A stretch of DNA of 64,000 nucleotides from Azadirachta indica (Eukaryota > Streptophyta > Magnoliopsida > Sapindales > Meliaceae), in assembly GCA_022749755.1 (NCBI GenBank), contig CM040444.1:5211009-5275008 (forward strand), in the 5' to 3' direction. The position numbers and the translations under genes are program-made. The notes under the pieces were generated by a model, which worked only from the letters and a program-made list of their open reading frames with translations, was not told the origin of the DNA and ran no database searches. Each line of letters opens with the position of its first letter. The stretch's first letter is position 1. This document shows positions 34,901-48,860 of this stretch, in pieces.

Positions 34901-37900
34901 CATATCTAACACATTAATATCATATTTAACTTTTTCCGACTTCCACGCTATAGACTATGATAAGAATAGTGCTCTTTGTTTGCACCATAAATATAATGAC
35001 ATTTATTTTGCAAAAAAATATTTAGAAAGCACAAAATAAACAAATAAAAGAAAAATACGGATCTTAAATGGAATGCAAAACAATGCCCATTCCAAGTATA
35101 TTAGCCACCTGCAATGCTTGCCGGCAACATCATTCAAGTAATACCCTTCCTATTAAAGTCCAAGATGTCATTAATGTAGCAGGAAACTGTATAATAGTAT
35201 AATGATCTGAATTATCTCGGCACACATAAAAACACTCATATAACACTTGGAATATTGGTTAGAAATTAGAGAAACTAATTAAAGTTTAGCAAAAGAAAAG
35301 AAATAAGCAGGGATGCTTAAACAGTACTGATAACCGTAACCAAAATACAAAAAATACCTTATTTTTTGTAAAAGTTTCGTATGTTATAGCCGCTGAGGAG
35401 TCTGATGCTAGACGATAGTTGATACTCTCATATATATCCTCAAGAAAGTAAGATGTCACTGGATGTGTTCGACCTTGTGCCATAATTACAGGGCAATTGC
35501 CAAAGTATCTTGAGAACAAATCTGAATCAACTGTGGCAGACCTGTACATTAATAGAGGAGAGAATCAGACCAAAGTAACATAAATATTCAATCATTATAT
35601 AATGCAAGGTAGAAAAACTCAGAAATTTACAAACATACATAAGAATAACCTTCAGCTTTGGCGTGCCATAAGCAGACTGCTTCTCAACCAGATCCTTCAA
35701 AACAATGAGCAGAAAATCACCCTGTTAAAGCAAAAGAAACTCTGTCAATTTCGATTCCAAATTCCCCATGCTCGGGTATCAATTCAAAATTCATAAGAAC
35801 TTGGCCGAACAAAAAAGAGATATCTTTGCACCAGACTCACATGTGATAACAATATATTTTCTAATGGCTAAATAACACCTAAACCCCCTGTAGTTTGTCT
35901 AAATGTCAATTGGATCTCTCTGCATTGGCATTTACCACTTTCACCGCTGCCTTTAGTTTTGGCATTAAGTTAGGAAATCTGACAAAATATTGCCTAGTAA
36001 CCAGTAGTCAACTTCCAAACTCAATGTCAAAAGCCATAAGTAGGGCTGCAAGTTCTAAAAGAAATAATAAATAAATAAAACAAAGTTAGGCAAACTATAG
36101 GGAATCTACTAACCATTTTTCCTCTTCTAAGTTCTGTTCTTCCAGTAAAAAAAGGGTGACACCCATTAATAAAGAGAAAACTGTCTTTGCTTCTATTTGA
36201 CGAGTGATTCACAGCAAAGGCATAAGTGAGAAAATTAAGGCACAACAATCAACAGTATTACAATTAAGGTAGTATATCTTGTTATACATAACATTAAAAT
36301 CCTTTAGCTTTTGTAACTTCAACTATAATATTTTTGAGCCCTTGAGGCTTGAGCAAACATAGTTTTATTAGAAGCCAGTGTGTAAAACCTAATTCTTATT
36401 AATAAATAACAGTCGAAAAGGTTACCACCGTCAGAAAATTTACAGCAACTTGGCTTTCGCTACTTTTATTCTCTAATCGAAACAACGTATATCATCTGAT
36501 AATCTGTGAAGCAGTCTAGTAAAAGCAACTTTACAATTCAATAATAAACCAACATGTGATTATCATACAGCTTTTGAACTAAAATCATAAAGTAACAAAA
36601 CGGTTCCACTTGCTGAATGAACAAGGGCACATCTTTAACGAATTCTTCATAAAAAGAACACGACTCATGTCTAACTTTCAAATGAGATGATCTAACCATA
36701 TATTCCAGTTCTTTAATGAATATCCTTGACAATTTTCAATGATCTGAGACATCATTGTAGATCCTAGATAACGTAGAGGGTCACATCAAAGTAACAAAAA
36801 TTTTGGATATGAGAAGTTTTGGTTCATAACTGCATAGGATTACTTAAGTGTGATTAAATTTTGCATGTTATAGCTTTAGTGTGATTAAAATATAACCCAT
36901 ACAAGCAAAATTTGTACTGATGATTTTAATATATGTAGATTGATAGAGCAGGAAAATCTACATACAGTGGCATCCTTTTTATATCCCTTTTAATAGGTAA
37001 GCAAATAATAAAATCCAAACGAAAGGGAAGATGATACAAAGGCGAACCAGAGGTCCACAAGTCAACAAAACCAGCCCTTATTCAAGGGATCGATTTAAGT
37101 AATTTATTGGCCATGAAGCTAGTAAATGCCATGAAGATGGTCACAGGATCCATGATGAAGTTCATATGTCATAAATTCTGATTACTCACCAAAAGAGATC
37201 GTTCATGCACTTCATCGACTATGACATGAGTAACACGCATTAAGTTTTTATCCCCCTGCACATTGTGAAAGTTCATAAAAAAAATAGTCAGAATATATGT
37301 CTAGTGAGTACCGAGACACCAATATGTTGGCAAACAAAAAGTTCACAACACAAGGGGATGATGTAATTGTTAAGAAAATCCAACCTACTACAACTTTCAT
37401 TAATAATTAAAAACAGGTGATTAATTGACTTCCCAAAACCTCCAACACTCCTCTTATCCTCAACTTATCCACATATCTCAATCTTATATGTCTTCTTTAT
37501 AAAAAATTAAAAAAAAAAAAAAAGTTTTAGGAAAAAAGGAACATCTACAATGGGATTTACAAAAGAGAGAATAAAATTTGGAATTGCATCCTAAGGAAAG
37601 TCAATGTGATGGTGAACACACTCCAAGGACATCCGAAGGTGTGATGTCTAGTTTCCTCTACAATTGTAGTAATTTTTGTCAGGAACTCAAAAAAATATAA
37701 TTTGATGGTGTGAGAGATCAAACAGTTGAGCTTTATCCTTATAAATACTTGTTCAGCCGGCAATGGTGTGGTCTGTGATGAAGGCTCACCGAAAGATCCC
37801 AAAGCACTAGCTATTGGCAGCCACAAACTGTATGAATGTTACATTTGAAAAATAATGTACAATACCTTGCTGGAGTAAGCATAAAGCAAACGAAAGAAAA

Positions 37901-40900
37901 CTGAAATCCAAATAAAAAAGTACTTTCCAGAATGTCCATTAACTAACAACTAATTAATACACTCAATAAAATTGTAGGCATACCGCAATTATCCTTAAAA
38001 GAATACCAGTTGTACAAAAAAGAAGCTTTGTCCTTTCATTCCTGAAAAGAAGGCAAAAAAGTTTATATGTTAATGAAACAGAACAGAATTTCAAGAAAAG
38101 TAGATCCAAATGGATGCAATCACAACAATACTGTCCAGTAAACATAATCACAATTTGTTGATAACAGAAATAATAATAATAATGAAAGTTGAAAGTAATG
38201 GTAGGCAATTATAATCATGCAGTTTTTCTGTCGAAAAAATGAATAATATGTGTCAGATCACAAGACACACAAAAGTAAAATCATATGATGAAACCAAAGC
38301 AAATGTACTTGCAGCTTGAAAGGAATGATCATGCATTTTAAGAAAATCCAAGAAAAGTTAATGATGTGAAATCAAGATAAAGTTTAATAGATATATCAAG
38401 AATAGGTTAACTGTCATCAGAAAAACAAAAATCAATGAGTTTATTTAAAAGCACCTTAAAATTCAAAGCCTGATGTTTAGTAATTTTCATTTAACTCTAA
38501 AATTATCATGCCCATGACTAGTGTGTAATAGGAACAGCTTATAAAAAAGCTTTTATTACAAAAAGCTGATACTACATGCCCACATCATCCTTGTTCTACC
38601 ATAGTTAATTTTAGTGTAATATCATCAACTAATATTTAGATTCATAACCTTTACCACTTTACAGAATGGCTTACAATTTCTCTAATCACATACAAAGTGG
38701 AGGAGCGATTGCAACCATTATATAAAATACATAAGCAAGAAGGGTATCAAAGAATCAATTCAAACACACCACAATCTTAAAGAGAACAAAACATTTCTTT
38801 CATTACCTTTTACACCTTTTGCATGATTCGAACTCAGACTATTGCACAAAAGACAAACCATGACACAGACATAAATTATGTATGCCTCAGCTAAATATTG
38901 AAATAATATATACACAGATAAATTAAAAACAAGCATAATTCAATCAAAATGCAAAGAAACAGAAAACGCAGTTCATACAATAGACTTGTGTATTCGTGCC
39001 TACAATATTAATAATCACAGAAAGAAAAATGTATACACCTTGCACTGTCAAGACGAACTTGATAACCAACCAAAGAACCATCTGAACCTGGAGAAGGTTC
39101 ACAGCGCTCATCAGCAACTCTTTCAGCCACAGAAATAGCCTACAACACATGCAGCAAACCAAATATTAATATTACTAAGTAGGTAGAAAGTTTCTGTGAT
39201 ATTTCTGTAAAACGCTGATAGAACTATAATTTATTAAGAAATATTGTATTTCCTAGCTGTAATTTACTAAGAAATACTGTATTTCCTAACTATAATTTAC
39301 TAAGAAATATTGTATTTCCTAACCCTTTGGTTCAAGCATAAATGAATCTCTGTTTTACAGATTTGTGACAGGATAAGAAATTATGATTATGACAACCCTG
39401 CACATGCACGAGGGAAGAATGAAGTGGAGTTAATGTAACAGAATCCAAATCAAGTACCGCTAATTCAAAGCAACCTTGATATTAGAAAAATCACAACTAC
39501 AATTTGTTGTACAACGAATTAGGAATTGAAATTTAACTAGTGTTACAAATTGTTTGATGTTGAAAACTGAAAATTTGGAAGAAATCAGTCCTAACAGCAC
39601 AGTAAATAATAATTAAGATTTGTGCTGGATGGAGGACAAAAAGGAAAAATTCATTCTCAAAAAGTCACAAAATAATTTCAAGATTCTTACAAATCAAGTG
39701 TAGCAATTCTAAAAGTATATAGGCAATCTTTGTAAACTTGGCTCTTATATTTAATTAACGATAAAGAAAAACAATCAGTCCACCAAAAAGAACACAAGTT
39801 ATTACATTTCAATGATTGACATCAAAGACCTGCAGAAAATTAAAGTAAAACAGCACCTCAATTAATTTAGACATGAAAAGGAAGGCTCCTGTATTTGCTC
39901 AGAAACTGAAGCCCATAAAGACATTAAGAACCAAACCCTATCCTACAAAAAATCAACCCCCTCTTCATTGTTAATGTTCAAAATTTCCTATATTCTTCTC
40001 ATGCCAATAAACCTAGAATCTCACCAACACAACATTTTATAAAATTAAAGTTTTTTAACCCACCTAAAGTGGGGGATGCACAAGAAATTGCAGTAACCCA
40101 AGAAACCCCTGCTTCTTTAATGAGCTCATACTCACAGACTTTGAGGAGTAGAAAATGAAGAAATGAACATTGATACTTTCTGACTCCCTTTTACACATAA
40201 CGAACCAACTATGGAGACAAGCACATTCGAGGCCAATGCCTTTGAATAATGTCACAAGTATTAATTCTCCCATAAGCCAAAAGCCAGAAGCTCAGTTCTA
40301 GACTAGTCAAGCATTCCAACAGGATATAAAACAAGTACAGTACAGCTTCCTTATCCCGAACCCAGTGTGGCCAAATAACATCATGCTGACTATCTGGTGT
40401 GCAGCACTAGCTACAGATTCATGCTAATAGTGGAAGACAATGGTGAAAGAATAAGTAGGATAAAGATGTGCCCCGTTCAATTTCTAAAAACGAAAATGAT
40501 AATGATCACAATTATGATGATTAACAAGATGATATGATGATTATGAGCATGACGATAATGATGATGCTGACGGTGATGACAACAATAATAGCAAAACAAA
40601 TCTGTGCACAACAACTTAGCAGTCAATTTGCTAAGATTTCTTGTCCATATCCACAGCTATTTTCCAATCATATAATTTTATTTCTGCAAATGCCAATCTT
40701 TATTTATTACCAAATAAATTTTACAGGAAAAAAAATAATATACTCATACTTTCTTTTTCATTTGGTATTATGAGAAATTGTGCAGCATATTGTGAACAAA
40801 GTGGGATACAAACATGTAACCAGTCAAATATCAAAAAATAATACGTTAAAACAAAAATTATGCACCCACCGCTATACGTCTTGGTTGCGTGCATATAATG

Positions 40901-43900
40901 TTACAATATCCACCACTTCCTGATTCAATCATATCATCCAATATAAATTGTGGAACCTACATCAAAATCCAGTTCAGAAAACAAGCTTTAGGGTCGTTCA
41001 GGAGAAGGCAAGGAACATACAGTTTAAGGCATGCCGAAAATAAAAAGAAAAAGGACCATGCTTTAGTGACAAGAAAATGTAACTGAAGGCCACAGGAGAG
41101 AAAAGGGGTTTAGGAGGATCTGATCCAAGGCAAGACTAAAATTTAAAATTTGACCTGAGTAGTCTTTCCAGAACCTGTTTCCCCACAGACAACAAGGACA
41201 TTCTTCTCCTTAAGCAGTTGCAATATATCACCTTTCAACTCCGCAATAGGAAGAGCAGTTCTAATTTTCAACATGTCCTAAAAGGAAAGACAGATATATT
41301 ATTATGCAACTCCAAATGTACAGACAATTTGGAACAAAAACTATGACATTTATAGTGGGAAGACTTGGGGTACATCAACAATCTTCCACAGTACAAAATA
41401 GCATGAATCAAAATGAACATGCAGAGTCTTTACATCTTTTCCCTGATGCATGTGATAAAACCACAAACCAAAAAATGAATTATCATTCACCTCAACAACA
41501 GCTAATAAGAAGGCTAGATCTTATAAAAAAGTGAGCATTAGGAAAGGTTGGATATATCAAAGGCAGAGAAGGCAAACGGGCAAAATTACTCGAATCTTCT
41601 GTTACACACTTCAAACTTAAATTTTACATGCTGCAGTCCAGCATTGAAATGCAGTATATGTAGTAAGTCAAAACCTATTCTTATTTCCAACATGCAAGGG
41701 CCTAAGATGCTCATATAGGCTTATCACTGAATTACGACACGAAAAGCAAAAATGGAAAAAGGCCATTCATAAACTGGACAAGCCAACATGTACTGCAGAA
41801 AGAAATCCATTTTGGGGTGCCAGAAAAGGTTAACATTAGAAACCACAGAAACCTTTACTACAGCCAACTTCACAAAAATTTTCTTTCCCAGGAGATCTAG
41901 AACAAGAGAAGAACCAACCTTGTACTTCTGCATTTTCTTTTTATTCTCCTGTTCCTGCTTCAGATGAGAACTCTCAGCTTCTTTAATATATTTTGCTCCT
42001 GCAAAATGTAATGGAGAAAAGTCAGAACAAAATAAATTACAAATTCAAATGTAAAATTTTCAGGATATTCAAAAAACACATGGTGCTCTTTTCACAATGG
42101 CATTCAACTACATCATATTGCTCTAAATAGACCATCAAAGCGCAACCTCAATCTCCCACGTAATGTCTGCAAAATTTCATGAATCTCTTAACCAGTTCAC
42201 TCCTACTTATGGCTACATTCACAGGATTACTTTATTCATTGATACAGAAAGAATTCCATAACAAAAGCAAAACAGGCTGCACAAAGGTGTACAAAGCAGG
42301 CCAGATATAAGCAGTACTAAATGTATTAAATGGTAAGGACTACCTACTAAATGGTAGACAGAAGAAGAAGGCTAATCTGTGAATGAATATCCAATTAGAA
42401 AAATCTATAATAGAAATGGGTTTTGCAATCAGCAGCATAGTAGCTACATCATATTCTTTAAGAGGACATACTTCTATCATTTGCAGCCACATCTGCAATT
42501 CTCAAATTATCACTCTCTTGAACATTGCTCTGAACCAAATCTGAGTCAGAACTATTAGGAACTTCAACAAAAGCAGTGGAAGTAGAAGTATCTGCGCTCA
42601 GCAACTGATCTACAAAACCAGTCCTTCGATCCTCCATACTGTCTTCTATTTTAATTGATGATTGCCCTATAAGCACCCAAATAATTTAGCAATTGTTAGC
42701 TACTCAAACAACAGGACTTTTTGAAGTCCTCAGACACTAACATTTTAAACTGATAAGTCTTTTGATATTAAGAGGAGAATTTGAAGTATAACCTTGTTTC
42801 CACTGCAAAACAAGCGAAGCATAAGGTTCAGTAATTGCTAGGTGAATGGGAAGATCAAGAAACAGGTTATGAAGAGCAAATGCTGCTACTCTATTCTGTG
42901 CATCCTGCAACCACAATAACAGCTTCAACTTAAATGGCTGAGCCGCTACACAAGCATTCACAATGTGCTTTTGTTTAAAATTTACACTCGAGTAAATAAA
43001 TGGGAAGAGCATCATGGTAAGCAAGCTTCACACAAAACAAGGGATTTCTAACATATCCTTTAAAGAATATAATCAAACCTCAAATGATAAACCAAAATCA
43101 AAGAGATTAAACTCCAATATGTGGCACTTTGGACATACTGAGCCTTACAAAAGCTCTTAAGCCAATTTGGTATTGTTGCAGATCTGGAGGCTTAAAGATA
43201 AGTAAATACCTCAACAGATTCATAAGTTTCGCCTTGATCAGGAAGCTGAAGGGTGATCAGTCCACCACCTTTTCTGCTCCTGCCCCTGCCACTAGCCTTA
43301 CGCAATACACTAACAGCATATGAGAAACTCCTTTCTTTCCCTATAATTTTATTGAATTTTGGAGCTTCCCACCCTGATCTCTGACACAATTGATGAAGAA
43401 CAGCTTTCGGAATCCTCTGTGGCTCCCCCTGTCATTGTTGGACCACATCATCAAAATGGAAGATCAAGCCAATATCTCTTATACCACATATAATTGGACA
43501 AACACCAATAGAAGCAAATACAGAAAAAAAAAAGAAGCCAAATGTTATTCAAAAGTCTTATATGTGTGAACCAAATATAAAAACTGAGGTTTTCTTTTTT
43601 TTTTTTTTCAGATGACAAATTTATAAATTTTTACAATAAAAATAAAGTACATAAGAGAAGAATGAACTAGTGTTCCACCTCAGGATTTGCAAAAACCACT
43701 AGAAAGGAAAAAAGAAAATCTATATAGAAAGATCACCATAAAATTTACTAAGGTCACTTAGCTACGAGATCATGATTATGTTAGTAGAAAACAAATTGAT
43801 GGCACTAAAGTAAATCCACTGATGTATCATATAATGTATCATTTAGAATCCTTCAACACTAAATTAGCACTCCATAACCACACATTGCTAATATTCCAAA

Positions 43901-46900
43901 GGAAAATGAGACACATTAAAAAATAGAACGTAAAGATTTTGCTGACATCAGCTATCAAATTATCATTCAGCACTTTTGATAATGGCCTAAACAATACTAA
44001 ATGACAGACATTACCTTCTTCCAGATACCTTCTAATTTCTCCAAATTCTTGGCACTACATAATTCCCTTATCTTTTCTTGCTTCTGTAATTCCAAAATTT
44101 CAGGAGGTAAAGTTTCACGGGATGGGGCATCTTCTGAAAAGAAACCACCAAGCTCGACATCATCAGGCTCGTCCTCTGTTTTCTCCTGAATAGAGACAGC
44201 AGAGGGAATGGGTTGGGGAGCAAACTCCTTGGAGCCGCGGCTCTCAGTATTTTTTCCACCAATTAGTGGTTCATCTGTATCCATGAGAAAATCTGAGCCA
44301 CCGTATACATCCTCAATTGTTTCAACCTCAGGTTCTTCATAAGGGATGGTGGTCGTGCATGTCTCCTGAGTAGCATAACTGGACGCACGTTTGCGCTCAA
44401 AATCTGACGCCAACACATCATCTGATAATCCTGCACAATACATCAAAATATCTTATCAGAAAAGGGCTAAAATGACTTATATATCAACAGAGATAAAAGA
44501 TAAATTAAATCTAACCTAAAGCAGACAATTCTTGCTTGAGTTCGCGGATGATTTTTCCAGCTTGTTCCTGGCTTTTCTTGTCACCTTTTTCTTTAGCTTT
44601 TGCAGCTTCCAAACGCGCCATGTGATATTCTCCAGCAATAACATCATACGACCTTGGTTTAGAGACCTATTAAAATGAAAAATGGATAAATCAAAATAAT
44701 CAAAAGAAACCTTTTTTGGCATCAGAAGGAACAGATTAAGCTTGCAAATTAATACATCACCTGACCATCATTTCACTTAGAAAAGAAAGTGAAACCAAAT
44801 TGACCAAAAGCATACAGTTTATAGGGATAAATAAGCACAAATTTGTTATTTTACTATGTTCAACTTGTTCAGTTACCACTTAGCCTAAAATTTGAGCTTG
44901 AAGGTAGGGGCTCAAATAATAGAGTTTAAGCTTCATCATTAACACCCCCAATCCACCCAACACGCAGGCCCTGATTTAATGGGCTTGTCACGTGGATCCA
45001 AATAGTCAACATAGAAAGCCCATCAATTTTGTGAATTATAATTTAATTATTCATTAGTATTCAGGATGATTTGGACACAAGATCGTAAGGTTAAACCTGC
45101 TCCAATACCATGTTGAGTTACCACTTGAGAAAATTTGAAGTTTAAAAGTAAGGACCCAAACAATAGTATTTAAGTTTTAACACAACTCTATGTACTCATC
45201 TATTCGTAAAAGTATATTGAATGCACAAAAATGCCTATAATGGAGTTTTTATATTCATTATTAAAAGCTACCCTAGGAGGATTGTCATAATTTAATAACT
45301 ACCTATTATTTGGATATACCAAGAAAGACATATGGTCTACTAAGGCTAACATAAAATATTTACTCATGGGTGGGGCAAGCTCTTCCGTCCAAGTTCATGG
45401 TTTCTATTGCTGTATGCTTCATGCAAGGGTAAGAACGAGATTTAAAAACAGTGATGGTCTTATCATGCATAGAAAAACAAATAAGGCATAGTAGAAACAC
45501 AAACTACTTTGCAAAAACAATATAGAATGCAGGCAAACCATTCATTGCATGGACATCAAAACCACCTTGTTCAAGCAACCCACAGTAATCCACTGCTATA
45601 ATGACAGTAATATCTAGCAACTAGCATTTAACCAGATGTAATGCTTTCACAAAAGGTAAATAGTCATGGTAAGTACGATGTAAGACATATCAGCATGCCA
45701 TATCTGAACTGAAAAAATTTGAAGGAAATCAACCTGGAGGATTGAGGTTGAGCGAGAAGAATTGGTGACACCACCATAAATTCTCCATACTTTTGTGAAC
45801 TTCTCAAGATAAACACAAAATACTATGATTTTCACCACACTAGATTCTAGAACCTAAAGCAATTTCTAAACCATTAAATGTGGCATACAAAACTCAGGAA
45901 CTCCACTACTACACTCACCTGTCCCTAAACATAATGTTCCCAAAAAGGAAAAGGAACATTTCACACAGAGTTCAGCAACAACACAATTGGGCAACAGTCC
46001 AGCACTGCCCAGGGAGCAGTCAACAATGTCTAATTTTAAATGCTTCCACAAGGGGTACCAAGCCAATAATAAAAAAGGTTATAATACATAAATATGTTCC
46101 TATCATGATTTGAATTGTTGGACGTTCTAAATTGTTGTTTTTAGTTGTGTTGCATAACTTCTCCTAATTCTCCCATCCCTTTTGCGCACTTGTGCAACTT
46201 GGCATGCTTGTTAGCTACAACATATTTTCACTTCCAAAAATGGGAGATTTAGATAATTTCTCTATTCATTTTATAATTATTGTAGCCTACCCTTGTCACT
46301 ATGCAGTTGGAGAGAGTGAGAGTTCTAGTAAGCAGGTTTAGTGAAAGTAAGGAAGGAAATCATTATCTCCAGTATAATACTGAGAAACAGAATGAACAAA
46401 CCTCCTTCGCGGGACTCTTATCAGTTGCATTATCTTCCCAAGTTTCATATTCATCCTGCAAAAATTTGAACTATTGTTAACATTTTAATAACAATAAACA
46501 TTTTTCTCATAAAATAAGTACACTAACATATTAGGAGACCACAATGTCACCACATAGCCTTAAATCATCAGCAATGCACAGCACATAATAATTTACCTTT
46601 TAGTTTTGAACATCGAAAATGGCAAGTAAACAAAAAATTCAAGCTTCAAATTCTAAAACAACTCTTTCTAGAAAAATAATTTGAAAATTAGCAGCCTAAA
46701 GATCCCTCCATGATAATCAACTAAAATCAATTTCTTTGTCCTACAACACAAGAAACCTAGCATTATATATTTCTCAAACATAAACAATGTTGCTATCATG
46801 CTCTCCGAAAAATTGATCTAATTACACACAAATTACAAGCGGTACAAAAATGTTTTCTGTATGCCCTGGCCGCTTTTATTTGCTTTTCCAGAAAATATTT

Positions 46901-48860
46901 TTGCCACAAATAGATTTTCCCAACTCCTACTCTTTACTGCTAACGAAGTTTTGGTTGTTATACACCTGCATTTCATTATAATATGCATTTGATCATTCAA
47001 ATTATCATAAAAAGCATGCATACTAAATATTTCCTCTCAAAATAGGTACTTGGCATATGAACCACAGATCAATCTCAACTCTACAGTGCCTCCTATAGAA
47101 AAGTCTCTATATCATAGGTCATACACAAAATCAACATCCAATAGTGTAAAACAGGCACATAATTCTCTGAAATGAAAAATAAATAAGAATCCCAAAATTT
47201 TCTAGCAACCGAAGACCATAATAATACAAAATAATGAATATTGTCCACAGCCAACCGGTCTCCTCTTCTCCAGCATATTAAATATTCTTTTATTCCTTTC
47301 CATCCAAATTAGAGCACCAACACCCCCACCCCACAACTCCCCACCACATCCCCCCCCCCCCCCCCCCCCCCCACAAAACCAACAAAAAAGAAAAAAAAAC
47401 TGCCATCACCAAACATCTCCGCAAGACCTTGGCCTTCTTTCCCACCAAAAGCGTAACAGAATCATTAAATCAATAACTCAACTTATAATGTCCAAAATGT
47501 AATAATTCATTAAAAGTTAAAGTAACAAATTAATAATTCAACTTATAATGTCTAAAACATAATAAGTCATTAAACATTAAACTACCAAATTGATAATTCA
47601 ACTAAAAACATCTAAAACATAAAGCAAAACCATTCTATCAACAAACCTCTTCCTGTTGTTCCATGTATTGTCGAATCCAATCTGCCTGAGACTGTTGGAA
47701 TGAATCTAGAGCACCATCTTTCTGAGCCCCCTTAACCCATACAGACATCTTCTGTGTTTCCTCATTAGTACTTGCAGGAGAGACTGCAGATGGAGTCCAA
47801 TCTTCCCTTGCAACTGATAAGACAGCAACAGAAGCTCCTAATGCATATCACAAGAAGAGTGTTAACATCAATGTCAAAATATGCCATGGTTTAAAACTTA
47901 ATTTCTACACAAAGCATAATCAGGTATGCTAAAACAATATTCGGCAAAGAATAAATTACCTCCATTTGTTTGCTGAGAAGTTCCACTTGAGAATTTCAAG
48001 GGAAGTTCATTCCCTGGCAAATTTAAGCACAGCCAATCAAGAGCAGACTCAAATGTAGCATCATCCTACCCAATGCAAGAACAAAATTTTATGAAGTCTA
48101 CATATATACAACATTTCCAGATTACAACAAAACAAATTAATAAAGCAATAAAAGATTCATTTCAATTTTAAGTAATAACAGCCAAAACAAATACACAAAA
48201 TTCATACAAATAAACAAAAGCATAACGATTACATTCAAATAATTTATGAACTAAGACCCAATAATTCTTGTTAAAACAAGAACAAATATTTCAAATGTAC
48301 CATAATAGTCCAGCTCTCCAACATCTTCGGGAGTCAAAAAGACAAAACATAGCACTTCCTTGAAACTAATTGAATAATTACACTTAAAACAGAATATTTA
48401 ACTTCAAATACTTTAGAGTGAAAATAAATACAATCCGGCTCCACTGATCTCAAAATTCATCTGAAATTTCCTCAGATTCTTAAAATAGTCATAGAAGTAC
48501 CCTAAAATCTTTGAAAACTTAATTATTAAATAATAACGAATGAAAGTCACTACTTACTTTCAGAGAAGAAAGGACAAGTTCAATCTGTTCATTAGAAAAC
48601 CCTTCGCAGGAGAGCTTCTCGTATACAGCTTTAAGCTTCTTGGCCTTTTGAGCCTTCGAGAGAGTGTCTTGAGCCGGATTCGCAGCGGGCTGGTTAGGGC
48701 GGGCCGTGTTGAGCAGCAGCCTCCGCAGCCGGTTCTCGTTCTCGGCCGAAATTTGTAGCCTTGGACCAGAAGAGGACGAAGAAGAAGATGAAGAATTTGA
48801 ATTTGATTTCTTTTTGCTGTTGTTGTTGTTCTGTTTTTGTGGCTTCTTCTTGGGAGCCAT
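23665..48860 (-). CDS. DExH7: DExH-box RNA helicase, DHX29/DExH7 type
   Basis: A 34-exon gene on the minus strand (start 48,860, stop 23,665). The exons join without any frame conflict into 1,462 codons, close to the length I recall for the Arabidopsis DExH7 protein. The family member DHX29 is an ATP-dependent RNA helicase that binds 40S subunits and helps 48S complexes scan structured leaders. Plant copies are sometimes annotated as chloroplastic, and I see no clear transit peptide in the Lys/Asn/Ser-rich N-terminus. The order is: basic low-complexity head (1-32, poly-Ser), UBA-like helices (about 75-136), acidic linkers, a dsRBD-like fold (about 408-517), DExH helicase core (610-1059), then winged-helix, ratchet and OB-fold C-terminus. 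The start is the ATG followed by APKKKPQKQ, matching the conserved head. Exon coordinates are in the three sub-entries. All introns are GT-AG. No stop, frameshift or missing motif was found, so the gene looks functional. Confidence 0.95.
28045..28150. repeat. 37-bp tandem repeat, about 2.8 copies
   Basis: Units start at 28,045, 28,082 and 28,119 (ttcaaatacttgtaactgcc, then agaatttacaaacggc). Located in an intron of the helicase gene. Confidence 0.9.
32283..32395. repeat. Local duplicated motif in intron
   Basis: The phrases 'tctcgaattattaagattag' and 'ctaattgggcc' each occur twice. A small intronic duplication. Confidence 0.6.
39227..39324. repeat. 33-bp tandem repeat, three copies
   Basis: Units start at 39,227, 39,260 and 39,293 (taatttactaagaaatattg, then tatttcctaac.). 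Located in the helicase intron between exons 12 and 13. Confidence 0.9.
40490..40590. repeat. GAT/ATG-rich low-complexity tract
   Basis: Degenerate trinucleotide-like stretch (gatgat / atgatga patterns) in a helicase intron. It creates a spurious Met-rich open frame. Confidence 0.7.
44870..45190. repeat. Two related dispersed-repeat ends in intron
   Basis: The segments at 44,870-44,940 and 45,110-45,190 share 'gttgagttaccactt', 'aaaatttgaagtt', 'aaggacccaaa' and 'atagtatttaag' patterns in the same orientation. They look like duplicated remnants of an interspersed repeat within a helicase intron. No TIR or TSD was found. Confidence 0.5.
47350..47372. repeat. Poly-C run of 23
   Basis: Uninterrupted C23 on the plus strand, so G23 in the helicase pre-mRNA, inside the intron between exons 3 and 4. 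It sits in a C-rich stretch (ccacccc..). Confidence 0.95.

Larger units (their letters stand above)
32033..41277 (-). other. DExH7: DExH7 exons 11-22 (helicase core)
   Basis: Exons: 41155-41277, 40870-40956, 39039-39139, 37984-38041, 37190-37255, 35639-35721, 35358-35541, 34004-34150, 33801-33902, 33548-33700, 32692-32796, 32033-32173 (codons 610-1059). Motif I is [10 protein letters not shown] at 641-650, Ia TQPRRIA at 673-679, II DEVH at 746-749, III SAT at 783-785 (split by an intron inside the preceding Met codon), [12 protein letters not shown] at 981-991, and [10 protein letters not shown] at 1029-1036. All motif residues needed for ATP binding and hydrolysis are present. Confidence 0.95.
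41919..48860 (-). other. DExH7: DExH7 exons 1-10 (N-terminal region)
   Basis: Exons: 48558-48860, 47960-48065, 47647-47837, 46402-46455, 44516-44666, 44015-44430, 43210-43428, 42793-42904, 42472-42666, 41919-41998 (codons 1-609). Exon 2 encodes [16 protein letters not shown], a signature of plant and animal DHX29 proteins. Exons 7-8 encode the dsRBD-like part, from [15 protein letters not shown] to [12 protein letters not shown]. Exon 6 is the longest and strongly acidic. Exon 10 is a Lys/Glu-rich helix leading into the helicase core. Confidence 0.93.

Noticed and set aside
28045..39324. CRISPR-like reading of the intronic tandem repeats
   Set aside because: The 33- and 37-bp repeats are contiguous with no unique spacers and lie in introns of a plant gene.
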